DNA from: Ceratotherium simum simum
Lineage: Eukaryota > Chordata > Mammalia > Perissodactyla > Rhinocerotidae
Direction of reading: 5' to 3'
Length of the DNA: 64,000 bases
Assembly: GCF_000283155.1 (NCBI RefSeq)
Contig: NW_004454182.1
Location: forward strand, 7,666,593-7,730,592
Shown: one piece after another, positions 33,700 through 46,245 of the stretch
How the letters are laid out: every line of letters begins with the position of its first letter
Position numbering within the stretch: position 1 is the stretch's first letter
Notes under the pieces: model-generated
Told to the model about the DNA's origin: nothing
What the model saw: only the letters and a program-made list of their open reading frames with translations
Databases searched by the model: none
Made by a program: the position numbers and the translations under genes

Positions 33700-33925
33700 G
33701 GGTGCCCTTAACCTTCTTTAACTTTTTCCATAGAATTTATCACCACCTGACATTATTTATATCTATTTGTTTATTTGTCTGTGGCTCTTCACAGGAATGT
33801 AAGTTCTATACAGGTAGAAACTTTGTCCTATTTTATTCACGTGTGTCTCCAGTGCCTAGAAGAGTGTATCTCTGGGCTCATGGAAGACACTGGATACTTT
33901 TCGAATAAATGATAAATGAATGATA
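33700..33925 (+). mobile_element. L2 LINE 3' end
   Basis: ATTTATCACCACCTGACATT, TTGTTTATTTGTCTGTGGC, GAATGTAAGTTCTATACAGG and ATAAATGATAAATGAATGA reproduce the L2 3' UTR and its short tail repeat. Confidence 0.88.
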
Positions 33926-33934
33926 CACATCTAT

Positions 33935-34075
33935 TATGTCCACATAGCTCTGAGTCCAAGTGCTCTGAGAATATTTACTACAGAATGAATAAGTCAGGCA
34001 CTGTTCCAGGAGCTGGGGACACAGTACTGACAAGACAAAGTCCCTGCTGTCATCAAGTACACATTCTTTAACAAA
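33935..34075 (-). mobile_element. L2 3' end, antisense (tentative)
   Basis: GCACTGTTCCAGGAGCTGGG and CAAAGTCCCTGCTGTCATCA match the inverted L2 tail region. Confidence 0.5.
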
Positions 34076-37000
34076 AATAAAAGTTTGATAATTGTATGCT
34101 AGAGTCTAATAGATCATTTATAGAAGCAGAAGTATCTTGTCATAAGTTCCTTTAAGTTAACATTAAAGGAGCCAGCTCTCATAGGAGACTATCCCAGGAA
34201 AGAATGTAATATGGCCCATGGGTTGAGCAAGCCCAGTGGGCTTTGTTTTTATTCTGGTGTTTATGTTTCAATTCTAGAAGTCAAGCACTGGTTTATATTG
34301 TGCCTGAAGCTTTCCCAGTGGTGTCTCCTTATGAAAACGCTAACTGAGCTTGGCTTCTGTGGGGTAAATTCCAAGACTTCCAAAGCAAACATTTTCTAAA
34401 TACCAACCCAATTCTATTGAACAAAATCAAGCACTGTCTGAGGTTATTGCTCCAACTAAAGAAGGTTATTTCTTCACCAACTGCCATTTTCACTCCTCCC
34501 AACATTATCTAAAGACCTGGGAACCCATGCTCTATCTGTGCCTTTGGTAGGCACATGACGAGAAGCATCCATTGTGAAGCTGCACCTTGGCCTCGCTACT
34601 CTATGTTTACTGGTGGTCTCTAGGCATCCCCTCCATGGGACCAGTGACGGGGATCTCGTGTAAGACGTAAAAAGAGTTCAGAAGAAGCCATACGTTAAAA
34701 CCGATGCCAAGTAGCTCCAGAGGTCTGAAAATTTAGGAACTATTTAGCTTCAAAGAGAAGCAATTCTGATGAGAAAAGATTCTGGAAAAATGTACTGTCA
34801 ATTCAATGGTGGAGACATTTCAAAACAAAGACATCAAACCACAAATATGATATTTATTGTTAATCCCCTGGGTCCATTGATAAGGCTCTTGTTGCATTTA
34901 ATTTGTTTCCTTATGTGATAGAAGAGGTACTGATTGCCATGTAGAAGTCAACCTCTGACCTCATCAACACTTGGACTTGAAATCTATTTGATTTGATTTG
35001 AATAAGATTGATAAGAATCAAAATGACAGATAAGGTGATGAAGCAAGAAGATGTATTGGCCATTCTTTCAAAACTTAATTTCCTGGGTTTTCCATTTGTG
35101 ACCCACCAGGGTGGCCACTCAGCCTGACAAGTTGTTTCAAGAGTTGAGGCTTGGAACTGAACAGCTCTGCGTGCTGAGCGGGCCAGCAAGCCTGCGCTGG
35201 GAAAACGGATTGGAGTTGATATAATAAATAGTTCCTCATGGCTGCACCAGGGATTTCTCCCTCAGCAGCACGCCTGTCCCTGCTGTGACTCTGTGTGGGG
35301 GTTACTCCAGTGAAACCACAGGGGGATGGAGTCCATTAGATATTTCCCCGAAAAGAATTAAACTTTGTTCCTCAGGGAAATTGGTAGTGAAGGACGTGAT
35401 TTTAAATAGAAATTTCTGGCCTGGGTTTCTAATCTCAAAAATCCTACCTCAAGTCAGTCCATTTTCCCTCTTTTTTAAAATCATAATGCTGGGTCTTAAC
35501 AGGGCAAAGGGTGTGTGTAAAAACTAAATGCATGCTTCAAAAAGCAAATATATGGACGTATGGCTTCAAATGCTAACCAAAGCTGCGGTTCCAGTTGGAG
35601 TCAGTAGCAATGGCAAGGAAGAGGGGACACAAGATCAGATAACAACCTTGCCTTTCCTTTAACATGAGCCAAGGTCAGAAAGTGTAGGGGGAAGGAGACC
35701 AGAGGTGATCATCACAGTAGATAAGAAAGAGGACCTTGCCATAGCATTTGAACTCACTCTCGAAGCCCTCAACCCCTCATTCATTCCGAAAAGAAACTTG
35801 AACCCAGAAAGACTTCAAAGCCACAAAGTTTAGATACCGCCAGGGCCCAGGCTAGAACCTATGTCTCTCCCTTCCATCCACTGCTCTCTTCACACAGATA
35901 TCTCACACAGAGAAGTAACCAGGCCAAAGTCCAGGATGGGCATATGAACCTGGAGAGGAAGAGGGCTCACGTGAGGGGAGAAGGGGTGGGATTTAGCAAT
36001 GAACTTAAAAAATATAAAATATGGCTGAGTAAAATACAAGGTAATCTCGTTTTGGCAGAAGCATTGCCTTTTTATTTCATGTTATTAAGAAACTCATACT
36101 CTCCTGCTGACCACAGAACCATCTGGAAGTGGAAGTGGGCTAAAACAGGAGACCTTCTACCTCACACCATGTCGCCCGAGGGAACTGTTGTTCCTGAGAA
36201 CTCTTCCAGACTCTCAGTTATAAATGGCTTAAACTCCCAAACCTAAAATCTCTTGGGACTATGAAAGAAGTTGTTTTAAACCACCAGAGCACTGGATTAC
36301 TCACCACTTTGGAATTTAGCGAAAACGTAAACGATAAGGGCTTTAAGTTGGGTGTCTACTTGCCTCTTAAAATATTTGACAGAGTTCGCAAAACACTTAT
36401 ACCCATTTCTGCTTTGTATTCCTAGAACCTATCCTGGGTTGGGTGTGGACTGGTACTGGAGAGAAAAGGCAAAGGGAGTTGGAGAGCTATGTCTGAGGTG
36501 ATCTTTGCCACTTCCATTTAGAGTTTTCATCTCTTGTATGACTGAAAATGTCCCCCTTGACGGACTGGCCACAGGAACTCCTTTTCTGTGGGGTGGGACG
36601 GGGAAGAGGACAGCTTAAAAGGAAGCTGGCTGAATATTTAGGATGAAGCAGTTTCCAGGTAACTTTAAAACAAATACAAAGAGACATTTATTGAGTTCCT
36701 ACTAAGTGTCAGGGAGCATGGGACACTTGAGTGGGATGTGGGGCGACTCGGACCCTGCCCTCACTGGGACCACCATGCCTTCCCAGGCCCCCAGAACCGA
36801 GCGTAATTAGAAGCAACTATTCCAGAGCTGCTCTCGGTGGTCTGGGTCAGTATCCCAGATGTGGCTTATCAAAAGAGGTCTGTTTAAACCATTCCCACAA
36901 CTGTTCAGCCTTGGCCATTTGAGAAAAGTAGCTAAGTGTTTGAGGTTGAATCCTCTCTTTTATACCCAACCCCAGAAGCGCTTATTGTTCGCATTGTCCA

Positions 37001-37225
37001 TTGAGACACACAAAGGAGGGTTTAAAAACATAGTTGCCCATGAGGTTGCCTAGTCTGGAGGAAGCCTGGAAAGGCAGCGACTCATACACTATGGGTGTCT
37101 GTGTGTGCGGGCATATGCCGTGTGCATAACACAATGACAAGATCACTGTCTGAGGGCTAGACACTTAGATGGCTACACAGGACAGTGCTGCCCTGAGAGC
37201 CACTTCCCTGAAAGCAGGAAAGTTG
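34076..37225. other. Unclassified, repeat-poor 3.1 kb stretch of intron 1
   Basis: No gene and no repeat I can name, apart from a short TTGAT-like run near 34985. A place to look for conserved non-coding elements. Confidence 0.3.
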
Positions 37226-37229
37226 AGGC

Positions 37230-37460
37230 ACCATAAGGTCATGGGAGGAGCACAGGATTTAGTACTCACAGTTCTGCCATTTATGGGGTCTGTGATCCTG
37301 AAAAAGTAATTTAATATCTCACAGCCTTGTTTTCCTCATTGGTAAAATGAGGATTACTATGCCTACCTTACAGGGTTTCATGAGGATTGATTGAAATAGT
37401 ACTCGAAAGCACCTAGCACAGAGCATTGTAGACATATACTGTAGACATCTGGGAAATGTA
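37230..37460 (+). repeat. MIR SINE
   Basis: TTTCCTCATTGGTAAAATGA, TGCCTACCTTACAGGGTTTC and AAGCACCTAGCACAGAGC: strong MIR. Confidence 0.92.
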
Positions 37461-37559
37461 CATTCTGCTCCCTGCTTGTCTGAATCTGGCTGCTTGGAAC
37501 AAAAGGGTGCTGAAGAGATATAGGCCATCCATTGTCTTCTCAGATTCTGACTCTACCAA

Positions 37560-37745
37560 CCAGAGGCAGCGTGGTGAAAATGCTGAGTGATGGAGCGGGG
37601 GCAGAAGTCCTCTGTTCTGGTCCTGATTTACTCACTTCCTGGCTAGGTGACTTCAGATAAGCTGCTGACCCTCTCTAGACTTCAGTTCTCTCATCCGCAG
37701 AAATGCCCTTACAGAACTCCCAAGGTGATTGTAAAGATCAATCAA
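37560..37745 (+). repeat. MIR SINE (second copy)
   Basis: GCAGCGTGGTGAAAATGC head, CTGGCTAGGTGACTTCAGAT and TTCTCTCATCCGCAGAAATG. Confidence 0.8.
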
Positions 37746-37754
37746 AGGTATCAA

Positions 37755-39670
37755 GACTAGAAAGGAAGAAGTAACTGTCTTTATTTGCAGGAAACATAAT
37801 CTTATATATTCCTCTATGCAGAGAAAACTAAGGAATCCACAAAATACTATTAGAACTAATAAATTCAGCAAGATAGCTGGATACAAGATCAACACCCAAA
37901 AGTCAATTGTGTTTTCATACATTGCAAAAATGAAACTAAGAAAATAATTCCATTCATAATAACATCAAAAAGAAGAAAATACTTAGAAATATTTAACAAA
38001 AGAAGTGCAAGACCTGCGCACTGAGAACTATAAAGCATTGCTGAAAGAATCTGGAACCTGAATAAATGGAAATACACCCTATGTTTATGGATCAGAAGAC
38101 TTAATATTGTTAAGATGGCAATACTTCCTCAATTGTTCTACAGAGTTGACACAATTCCTACCAAAATCTTAGCTGGATTTTTTTTTTTTTCAGAAGTTGA
38201 CAAGCTCATCCTAAAACTCATTTGGAAGTACAAGTGACTCAAGATCACCAAAACAATCTTCAAAAAGAAGTACAAAGTGAGAAGAATTACACATCCCGAT
38301 TTCAAAACTTACTACAAAGCTAAGTAATCCTTACAGTGTGGTCCCGGCATCAAGATGGACGTATGGAATAAAACTGAGAGTCCAGGAATAAACTCTAACA
38401 TTTATGGTCAGTTGATTTTCAACAAAAGTGTCAATAAAATTCAGTGGAAAAGAAATAGTCTTTTCAACAAATGGTGCTGGGGAAACTACCTCACACTACA
38501 CAAAAAAATGAACTCAAAATGGATCACAAACCTAAATGTAAGAGCTAAAAGAGCTTATATATTAAAAGAAGAAAACACAGGAGTAAATCTTCACGATGTT
38601 GGGTTAGGCAATTGTTTCTTAGACATGACACAAAAAGTACAAGTAATAAAGAAAAAATCAATAAATAGGCCTTCATCAACATTAAATGCTTTTGCACTTC
38701 AAGACACTCCATCAAGAAAGTGAAAAGACAACACACCACCTGAGGGAAAAATATTTGCAAATCATGTATCCCCTAAGGAACATATATCCAAAATATATTT
38801 TAAAACTCCCACAACTAATAATGAAAAGACAAAAAACCCAATTTTTAAAAATGGATAATAGAATTTGAATAGACATTTCTCCAAAGAAGTCATCAAGTAG
38901 CCAATAAGCACACTGTAGTAAGCATCATTAGTCATCACAGAAAATCAAAATCAAAACCACAATGAAATACCACTTCACATCCACTAGAACGGCTATGATA
39001 AAAAAAGACAATAACAAGTGTTATCGAGGATGCAGAGAAATGGAAACCCTCATACATTGCTGGTGGGAATGTAAAATGGTGCAGCTATTTTGAAAAACAT
39101 TTTGGTGGTTTCTCAAAATGTTAAACATAGAATTACCATATGACCCAGCAACTCTACCCCTAGGTATCTACCCAGGAGAAATGACAACATACATCCACAC
39201 AAAGACTTGTACTTGAATGTTCATAGCAGCATTATTGATAATAGTCGAAAAGTGGAAACAACCCAAATTTTCATCAACTAGTGAGTGGATAAACAAAATG
39301 TGGTCTATCCGTACGATGGAATACTTCTTGCCAATAAAAAGGAATGAGGTACTGATACAACATGGATGAACCTCAAAAGCATTATGCTTAGTGAAAGAAG
39401 CCATACACAAAAGAACAGATATTCTATGGTTCCATTTATATGAAATGTCCAGAAAAGGCAAATCTTCAGAGAAATAAAGTAGAATAGTGGTTGCCTCAGG
39501 CCGGAGGTGGGGAGCAATTACAGGGCACAATGGGGTGATGGAAATATTCCAAAATTATACTGTGGTGATAGTTGTACACCTCTGTAAATATTCTGAAAAT
39601 CACTGAATTGTACAATTAAAAAGGATGGATTTTATGGTATGTAAATTATACCTCAATAAAGCTGTTAATA
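37755..39670 (+). mobile_element. L1MA/L1MB LINE, ORF2 3' part plus 3' UTR
   Basis: The 5' end matches the L1 ORF2 region after the polymerase motif (AGATAGCTGGATACAAGATC). It continues through a DKLILKLIWKYK-like segment, the KMNSKWITNLN block (the ORF2 C-terminal region) and the 3' UTR up to ACCTCAATAAAGCTGTTAAT. Multiple stops and frameshifts make it inactive. About 1.9 kb, 5' truncated. Confidence 0.9.
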
Positions 39671-41135
39671 ATAATTTTAGAAGATCAATTGAGATCACAA
39701 CTATATAGATCCATATATAGGGCCTAATTAGCACATTGAGACTAAGTAGATCCTAGCTACACAGGCAAATACCAGCCCCCAAGTAGTCCTCCAAATGCAG
39801 ACTTTACCCACAAAGCACTGTCCCTCCTTTCCTTCTCCCTACTGGTCTCCAAGACTTGCTGTTCTGTATAAGTCCCCTAACCTAATGACCTGTTTCTTCT
39901 TTTCTTTAATTTTTGTTTGATAATACTGACCTTCTCCTGTTGGAAACTTTGTCTTTCCTTGATTACTTTGACCCTGTTTGACTCCTGATTTTCATTTTAG
40001 GCCATTGCTAGAATGGTCTGTGATAGGTCTTTACTTCTTCCTTGTCTCCTTTGGTGTCTCTTCTTCTATATCGTGCTCCCTAAATGTAAGCAAGGTCCCC
40101 AAAGTTTCATCTTGACCTCTTTCTCTTCTCTTGTCATAATCCTCCAAGGGGCCTCATCTACTCATGTAATATCCCTCCTCTATGAGGACAACTCTGAAAT
40201 CTGTGTCTCTAGGCCTTCACGACTAGTCAAGATATCACCCCCCGATATCCTGCAAGAGCCCAAAGTATGAGAATAGGAACAACTGATTTAGATACTGTAT
40301 TGAGATACTTTGTTGAAATGTGAATTAGCCTGTTGTGTTCCTGTATATTCCCTTGCATCGTGTTTCAAGCAGGTATCAGCCCCTTTTGTCTTTGGGGAGG
40401 TCTGTGTTTCTGGAACAACAGCTGGTGTTGCCTGCTGGACACATTCTTCCTTTGGGACTTTTTATCATCTCAAACTGAGCTCATTTGAACACATTGTGAA
40501 CCTGTCTCTGAAGGGGAGGGGAGGAAGGAAGGAAGGCATATGTGCCTTTGAGAGAAGCAGGGAAGAGAGGAAGGCAGGATGGGCTACAGAATTTCCAGAA
40601 CCTGGTGCAAAATGAAAATGTGGGATCCTTTGTCCATAAATTATTCAGAATTTCACAGTGGTAACAGCAGAGCATGAAAGAAAGCACAAGGTCCTTATAG
40701 GCATGGGGCCCACTGTGACTGCATAGGTCACACTCCCATGAAGCTGGTCCTGGTGGAAAATTTTCCTCCAGACCAAGGAGAGATAGGAAGTCAGCTGGTC
40801 CAGTGAGAGCGGGAAATGATGCACTGCCTGGTGGCAGAACTCCTTGGGGAGCACTGACGTGAGAGATACAATGGGTGAGGCTGGCGTCAAGGCGCAAAGT
40901 TTTCCAGCTCAAAGCAGCAGAGCCTGGTCTCTGGGGCCACATGGATCAGCACGTGGGCATCTGGGGGGAGCCAGGGTGAACCAATGACCAGGGCTGCTGC
41001 CCCAATGCTTTGGGACTATATATGATCCAGGATCTTTGCATAACCCTAGAGGAAGCAGAGAAGTCACCCCACTAGCCACCCAGTAGTGACTGAGACTGAA
41101 TTCCCACTGAGCCCAGTGGGGTGGAGTTCAGAGTT
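39671..41135. other. Unclassified intronic sequence
   Basis: No gene. 40620-40960 resembles an interspersed repeat I have seen in other mammals but cannot name. A short GGAA run lies at 40521. Confidence 0.3.
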
Positions 41136-41139
41136 AGAT

Positions 41140-41470
41140 TTAGGTTTATTTTTTTTACTGTGATAAATATACATAACATAAAATTTACCATTTTAACCAT
41201 TTTTAAGTGTACAGTTCAGCGGCATTAAGTACATTCACGTTGTTGTGCAACCATCACCACCATCCATCTCTAGAACTTTTTATTATCTCAAACTGAAACT
41301 CTGCCCCATTAAACACTAACTCCATCCCCCTAGTAACCACCATCCTACTTCCTGTCTCTGAATTTGACTCCTCTAGGTACCTCATCTAAGTGGAATCATG
41401 CAATATTTGTCCTTTTGTGTAGGGCTTATTTGACTTAGAATGTTTTCAAGGTTCCTCTATAGATTTAGAT
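41140..41470 (-). mobile_element. L1M 3' UTR fragment, antisense
   Basis: ACATAAAATTTACCATTTTA, AAGTGTACAGTTCAGCGGCA, GTGCAACCATCACCACCATC and CATCTAAGTGGAATCATGC are the inverted L1M 3' UTR. Confidence 0.88.
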
Positions 41471-41559
41471 TTTTTTAAAAAAAATAAAGAAATGCACTAC
41501 TTCTTATATACTCAAGTTTGTGAACTTTAATCTACTTTACATTCAGATTAATTCATTAA

Positions 41560-42135
41560 TCCTACTCTAAGACTAGCTTTAATTCTTGTCTAATCCTGGG
41601 ATTCTTTTTTCTCTCTAATCCTCCACATCCAATCAGTCTTGCCAGTTCCCTCTCCGTCAAATCCTTGACCGCAGCTTCATTCTGGCACTGAGGACTTGAT
41701 GCCCAGGCTCCTTCATTCTCACCTTAGACTTGGATGGCCTCCTTCAAACCCACACTGCTCAGAAATGTCAGAGTAATTGTCTCAAAGCCCAGTTCTGGTC
41801 TCCAAATGCTCCTCATCATCCCACCTCTGCCCCTTGACTTGTGCAATGCCATCCACCTTCTAGGCCCTTCCTCCAGGTTTCAACCCATCCAAGTCCTTCA
41901 GGCTTTACTCAAATACCATCACCTCAGTGAACCTTCCCTCTTCACCCCATACTCTCAGAAATGGTCTCTGCATCCCCTGTGTCCATTCTATTCTGTCCTA
42001 TGGTTATATTTATTTCAACACATATTTATCAGTTGCTCCAGCCTAATTGCAAGCTCATCCGAGACAGAGGCCATGTCCCAGTCATCTTTAAAGCAGCATC
42101 TCTCACATAGTGAACATTCAACATACGCTTGCATG
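41560..42135 (+). mobile_element. L2 LINE, 3' part
   Basis: ACATCCAATCAGTCTTGCCA, CACTGCTCAGAAATGTCAGA, CAGGCTTTACTCAAATACCA and CACATAGTGAACATTCAACA follow the L2 3' order. The longest open frame in the window (41734-42426) starts in this copy. Confidence 0.8.
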
Positions 42136-44387
42136 GAGAATGTTCATAAACGAATGCACTGTATGGATATATGTCAATATTACATAATCACCAAATTCTG
42201 TGGCTCAGACAGTAAGTGGTCAAGGAGTAAGCAAATGGATGAAAATAAGATCTCAAAGCACCATCCAGCCCTGAAATGTTGCTGTCTGTGGGTTAAGGCC
42301 TTTTATAGGAGAGACATCTTGGTTTGGTTTGAAAGAGAAAGATGGGTGGAGGGAAGCTGGGGCCTGGGCTGGAGCAGAGCCTTGGGGGTTCCCAGAAGCA
42401 TGGGAATAGAGCCCTTACAGAGGTAATAAGTAGTCTAGGTGAAGGGAAGGACTGAGAGTTCCTAGAGAAGCCTCCAACAAAAACAAGGAGATGAGAAGGG
42501 AGAGGTGAAGAGTTCATTCTCCAAAATTCCATTCCAACAGGGGTTTCACAACTGGCCAACAGAACCCTGATGATCCCCCTGTTTGAAGGGTAGGAATTAG
42601 TCTGATGTCCACTGAGGGAATCTCCTGAGGTGAATTTTCAAGACATCCACACAGCTGGCTAGTCAGTTCAAAAGAACAGTCAGGCAGGTGGTTGGGAATT
42701 GGGTAAATAAAGTTATTTTTGTTTTCATTTGATTATTTTAGGTTTTAGCTAGAAGTTGAAATTCATGTTGACACAGTCTGCGAGTCAATTCTTTGGAACA
42801 TGATTTTCTTATTTGTTTCCTCAGAGCTTGGTGAGATCATTTAAGGCATTTAAAGAACAGCTGCCAGCCTTTGATTATGATCCACGGCACCGGGAAGTAG
42901 GGACGATGCGTCCAAACACCACATCCAATCTTCTAGGTGGTTCCACCTCCTCCCTGACCAGATCTTTGATGAAATCTACACAAAAAGCTTCTTTGAATCT
43001 CATCTCCATTTCAGCTTACACATCCTGGGAGATGTTAATGAGGGTGAGAAGAGGAGCTTGAAAGCGTGAAAGAGTGGAGTGCACGGAGAAAAGTTGAGAG
43101 CTCAGGCAAAGCGGTCAACAGGCAGGAAGGGTTGGAAAGGATGCCTGGGCTTCCACCCCTGTTTATCTGAGGCAGGCCAGACCCCAGCCCGGACTTGGAG
43201 ACCTGCGCCTGGTGAGGTTCTGCCCTTAACTAACTGCTAGACCCGAATCTTAGGCCTTGGTCTCCAATTCTGCACAATGAGACAAATAAATGCACTCGCA
43301 TTTCTAAAGCATATTCTGAGTTTTACATTTTGTAATTCTGAATGCCTTTTGGGGGAAATTTTGGATTGGGATCTAGTGGGTTTTGTTACGTATTCCCAAG
43401 ATCATTCACATAGTTTTAGGGTTATATTTTACACTGACAAATGCATGCTGAAATGAACCATAAAAGTCACACACAGAAATACACAAGGAAGGGTGTCATG
43501 GTTTGGGATGAGGCCAGCTGGCTAAGCTGCAGGGGAATGGGCCAGACTGGAAGTAACAGGAACCTGGAATTAGATCCATCCGCAGAGCCCAGCAAAACCA
43601 GAGATAGCCCCAGGTTGTGGGAAGTCCGGGATGACAGGCTGAATGTGGCAATGGTGTTGCTTTGGGCCCTGGGGAGGAGAAGCACATCCAGTGTGAAGAT
43701 GAAGGAGAGAACTTAGAGGCCTATGGAGTATGGCCAGAGGGAATCCAGAATCCAGTGAGATCAAAACAGGTATATGAATGCACCAGTGGTTTGTTAGAAA
43801 ATAGTGGAACCTAAGCAGATGAGATTCTGCAACAAAACTCTAGAGCCTGGAAGAAAGACAGGTAACATAAGGCTTCCACCATGGGGTCAGACAGAAGTCC
43901 AGGTACTGGCACCGAATCAGGGAAGCCCAACAAACATGAATCAAGTGTCTCTTCTGAGCAAGCACTGGGCCCACATGCAGAGATTGCTCATATTCCACTG
44001 CCCTTGAGTGAGTGCAGACCAACAGCAGGGTAGATTGCTGTGTGGACTTGGCCTGGCCTGCAGGGGTAGCTGGAGGGATCCACCTGGGGAATGGAAGCCC
44101 TTCAGAGGCTGGACACAAGGTGGGGCCTGATAGATTGTCTTTAGTCCTGCTCCTCCGAGGGGCAGTGGCAGTTCCCATGAGGTGACAGGGTTCAAACAAG
44201 GATGGTGACAGTGGCCTTAACCATGGGTCTCCTGAGCCCTGGCTGGTTGTTATTTTGCAAGTCTGCAATGCAGACTGAGAACACTGAACCAAACCACAAA
44301 ACACTGCTTTATGCACACCAGGCTGGGAAACATCTTCTTAAAAACTCTTTTAATGTGAATATATTTCCGTAAATCACAAGGAGGGTG
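42136..44387. other. Unclassified intronic sequence
   Basis: No gene or named repeat recognised. Confidence 0.3.
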
Positions 44388-44745
44388 CAATGGACTGAAC
44401 TGAATGTTTGTGTCCTCTCAAAATTCATTTATTGAAATCTAATCCCCAGTGTGATGGTATTAGGAGGCAGGGCCTTTGGTGTTTAGGTCATGAGGAGGAG
44501 CCTTCATGGATGGGATTAGTGCCCTGATAAAAGGGACCCTAGAAAGCTCTCTTGCCTTTTTTCTGCTGTGTGAGGATACAATGAGAAGATAGCCAATTGC
44601 AACCTGGAAGACAGCCCTCACCAGAACCCAATCATGATGGCACCCTGATCATAGACGTCCAGCCTCCAGAACTGTGAGAAATTTCCACTGTTTATAAGCA
44701 GCCAGTCTATGGTACTTTGTTGTAGCAACCTGAACTAAAACAGGG
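44388..44745 (+). mobile_element. MST-type MaLR solo LTR
   Basis: ATTCATTTATTGAAATCTAA, GATGGTATTAGGAGGCAGGG, GGATGGGATTAGTGCCCTGA, a GATAAAAGGGACCC (TATA region) and CTCCAGAACTGTGAGAAATT: MST LTR in sense orientation. Confidence 0.9.
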
Positions 44746-45925
44746 GGCTTAATCAATGTTAAATTAAAATGTCTGCTGATTCAACTAGAGATGAGCAAGT
44801 TCCACTGGTTATGGATATATTTTTTAATTTAATATTTTGAATAGATAAATCATAGTGTTCAAAAAGATAGGCAACCAGACATCTCTCGTCCATCTTTGTC
44901 ATGATCTCATCTGCTCATGTGCCTCTCCAATAGGTCACCATGGTTCCTAGTTTCTTATGTATCTTTAAAGGTATAGTTTCCCCCTAACTGGCAAAAATCC
45001 TTGGCTGGGCCCTGATGACCCTGAATGGAATGCTCACTGCCTCCTGATGGAGCCTGGCTGGACAAAGGGCAGAAAAGAGGCTGCCTCCCCACCAGGGAGC
45101 ATTTGTGACCAGAGACTGGGGCAACATGTATGAAAAGTTTATAAAATAACTGACCACATACATACAGTACATGGTCTGGCTGCTGGGAACATCTCAGGCT
45201 AAGTGACTTGGCGGCATTTTCTAGGGGCTGTTGGAGCCAAGAGTATGGACCCTGGTAACCTCTCTGAGGTGCCCTCATGCTGTGACATGGCCTAGCCTCA
45301 CATCTTCCCTCTTGGTGGGACGTCTTGCAGGCCAAGGCTGTGTCCTAGAGAGGGTCCACATCCTTTACAAACGAGAACACTGAAGCCCAGAAAGAGAATT
45401 CACATGGCCACTGAGGGTGGACCTGGTGAAAGGCCCTTTGCTGCAGGTGTAGAGGTGGGAGGCAGTGGGGAGCAGGTTCCAGGCTGGGCCTCTGGTCTGC
45501 TAGTGAGCGACTGAGAAGCCCAATGTTGGTTTTCTCCCAAACACCTATGTTTGTTTAAGGTTTTTGCCTTCAACCATTAAAGCAGAATGTTATTTCAAGT
45601 CCACCTGAGAAAGCCAAATCCTTATATATACAGATAATTTTTCAGGGAAAACTTGACATGCTACAGAGCCGGTGGGCTAATTTATTTGATTTGTGTGCAG
45701 AATCTGGAAGAAGGGCTCAAGGCCCAGGGACCCCTTAGGCAAACTCTGGGGAGGGGGGTGTCTTACTCACTACATCTGAAGACACAGGGACCTCCATCTG
45801 CTGCCTCCCTCAGGCCACAGTTCTTGTCAGGGGCCATAGCATCCAGTAGGATTAACTACAGACCACTTTCTTCAAAAGTATGAAGGAGGTCAGAGTTGCT
45901 GTGAATAATGGGAAGGGATGCAGAA
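44746..45925. other. Unclassified intronic sequence
   Basis: No gene or named repeat recognised. Confidence 0.3.
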
Positions 45926-45929
45926 TCTC

Positions 45930-46085
45930 ATCGAGAGCCCCTTTCAGATACCCTTTCCCTCTGCCCCACTGTGGCCCCTAAAAATCTCCTTGGAACCTCA
46001 CTACTGTATTCCCAGCACCTAGAACAGAGCACCTAGAACATTCTCAGCACATATCCAACACTCACTAAGTGCACAGCTAACCCAG
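45930..46085 (+). mobile_element. L2 3' end fragment (tentative)
   Basis: ACTGTATTCCCAGCACCTAG followed by AACAGAGCACCTAGAACA. Confidence 0.45.
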
Positions 46086-46099
46086 GGCTCCATCTGGCC

Positions 46100-46245
46100 A
46101 GGCTTTCATTTTAAAGCAGTGAGAACTCAGGACTAGGAAGATGATGTGACTTATCCAACATCCCAGCCTGTCATGGCAGAGTCGGGAGAAGAAACCTGGC
46201 CCCATGACTCCCTTCCCCTGCTTTCTCTGGTCCACCAGTGCTTTC
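46100..46245 (-). repeat. MIR SINE, antisense (tentative)
   Basis: ATGATGTGACTTATCCAACA and GTCATGGCAGAGTCGGGAGA suggest an inverted MIR core. Confidence 0.4.

Noticed and set aside
40481..40942. 153-codon minus-strand open frame
   Set aside because: No domain, and it overlaps a probable old interspersed repeat. There is no splice or promoter context.
41734..42426. Longest open reading frame in the window (230 codons, ATG start)
   Set aside because: Its first half lies in an L2 3' region and the rest in non-coding-looking sequence. It contains no recognisable domain, and in a mammalian intron a chance frame of this size is unremarkable.
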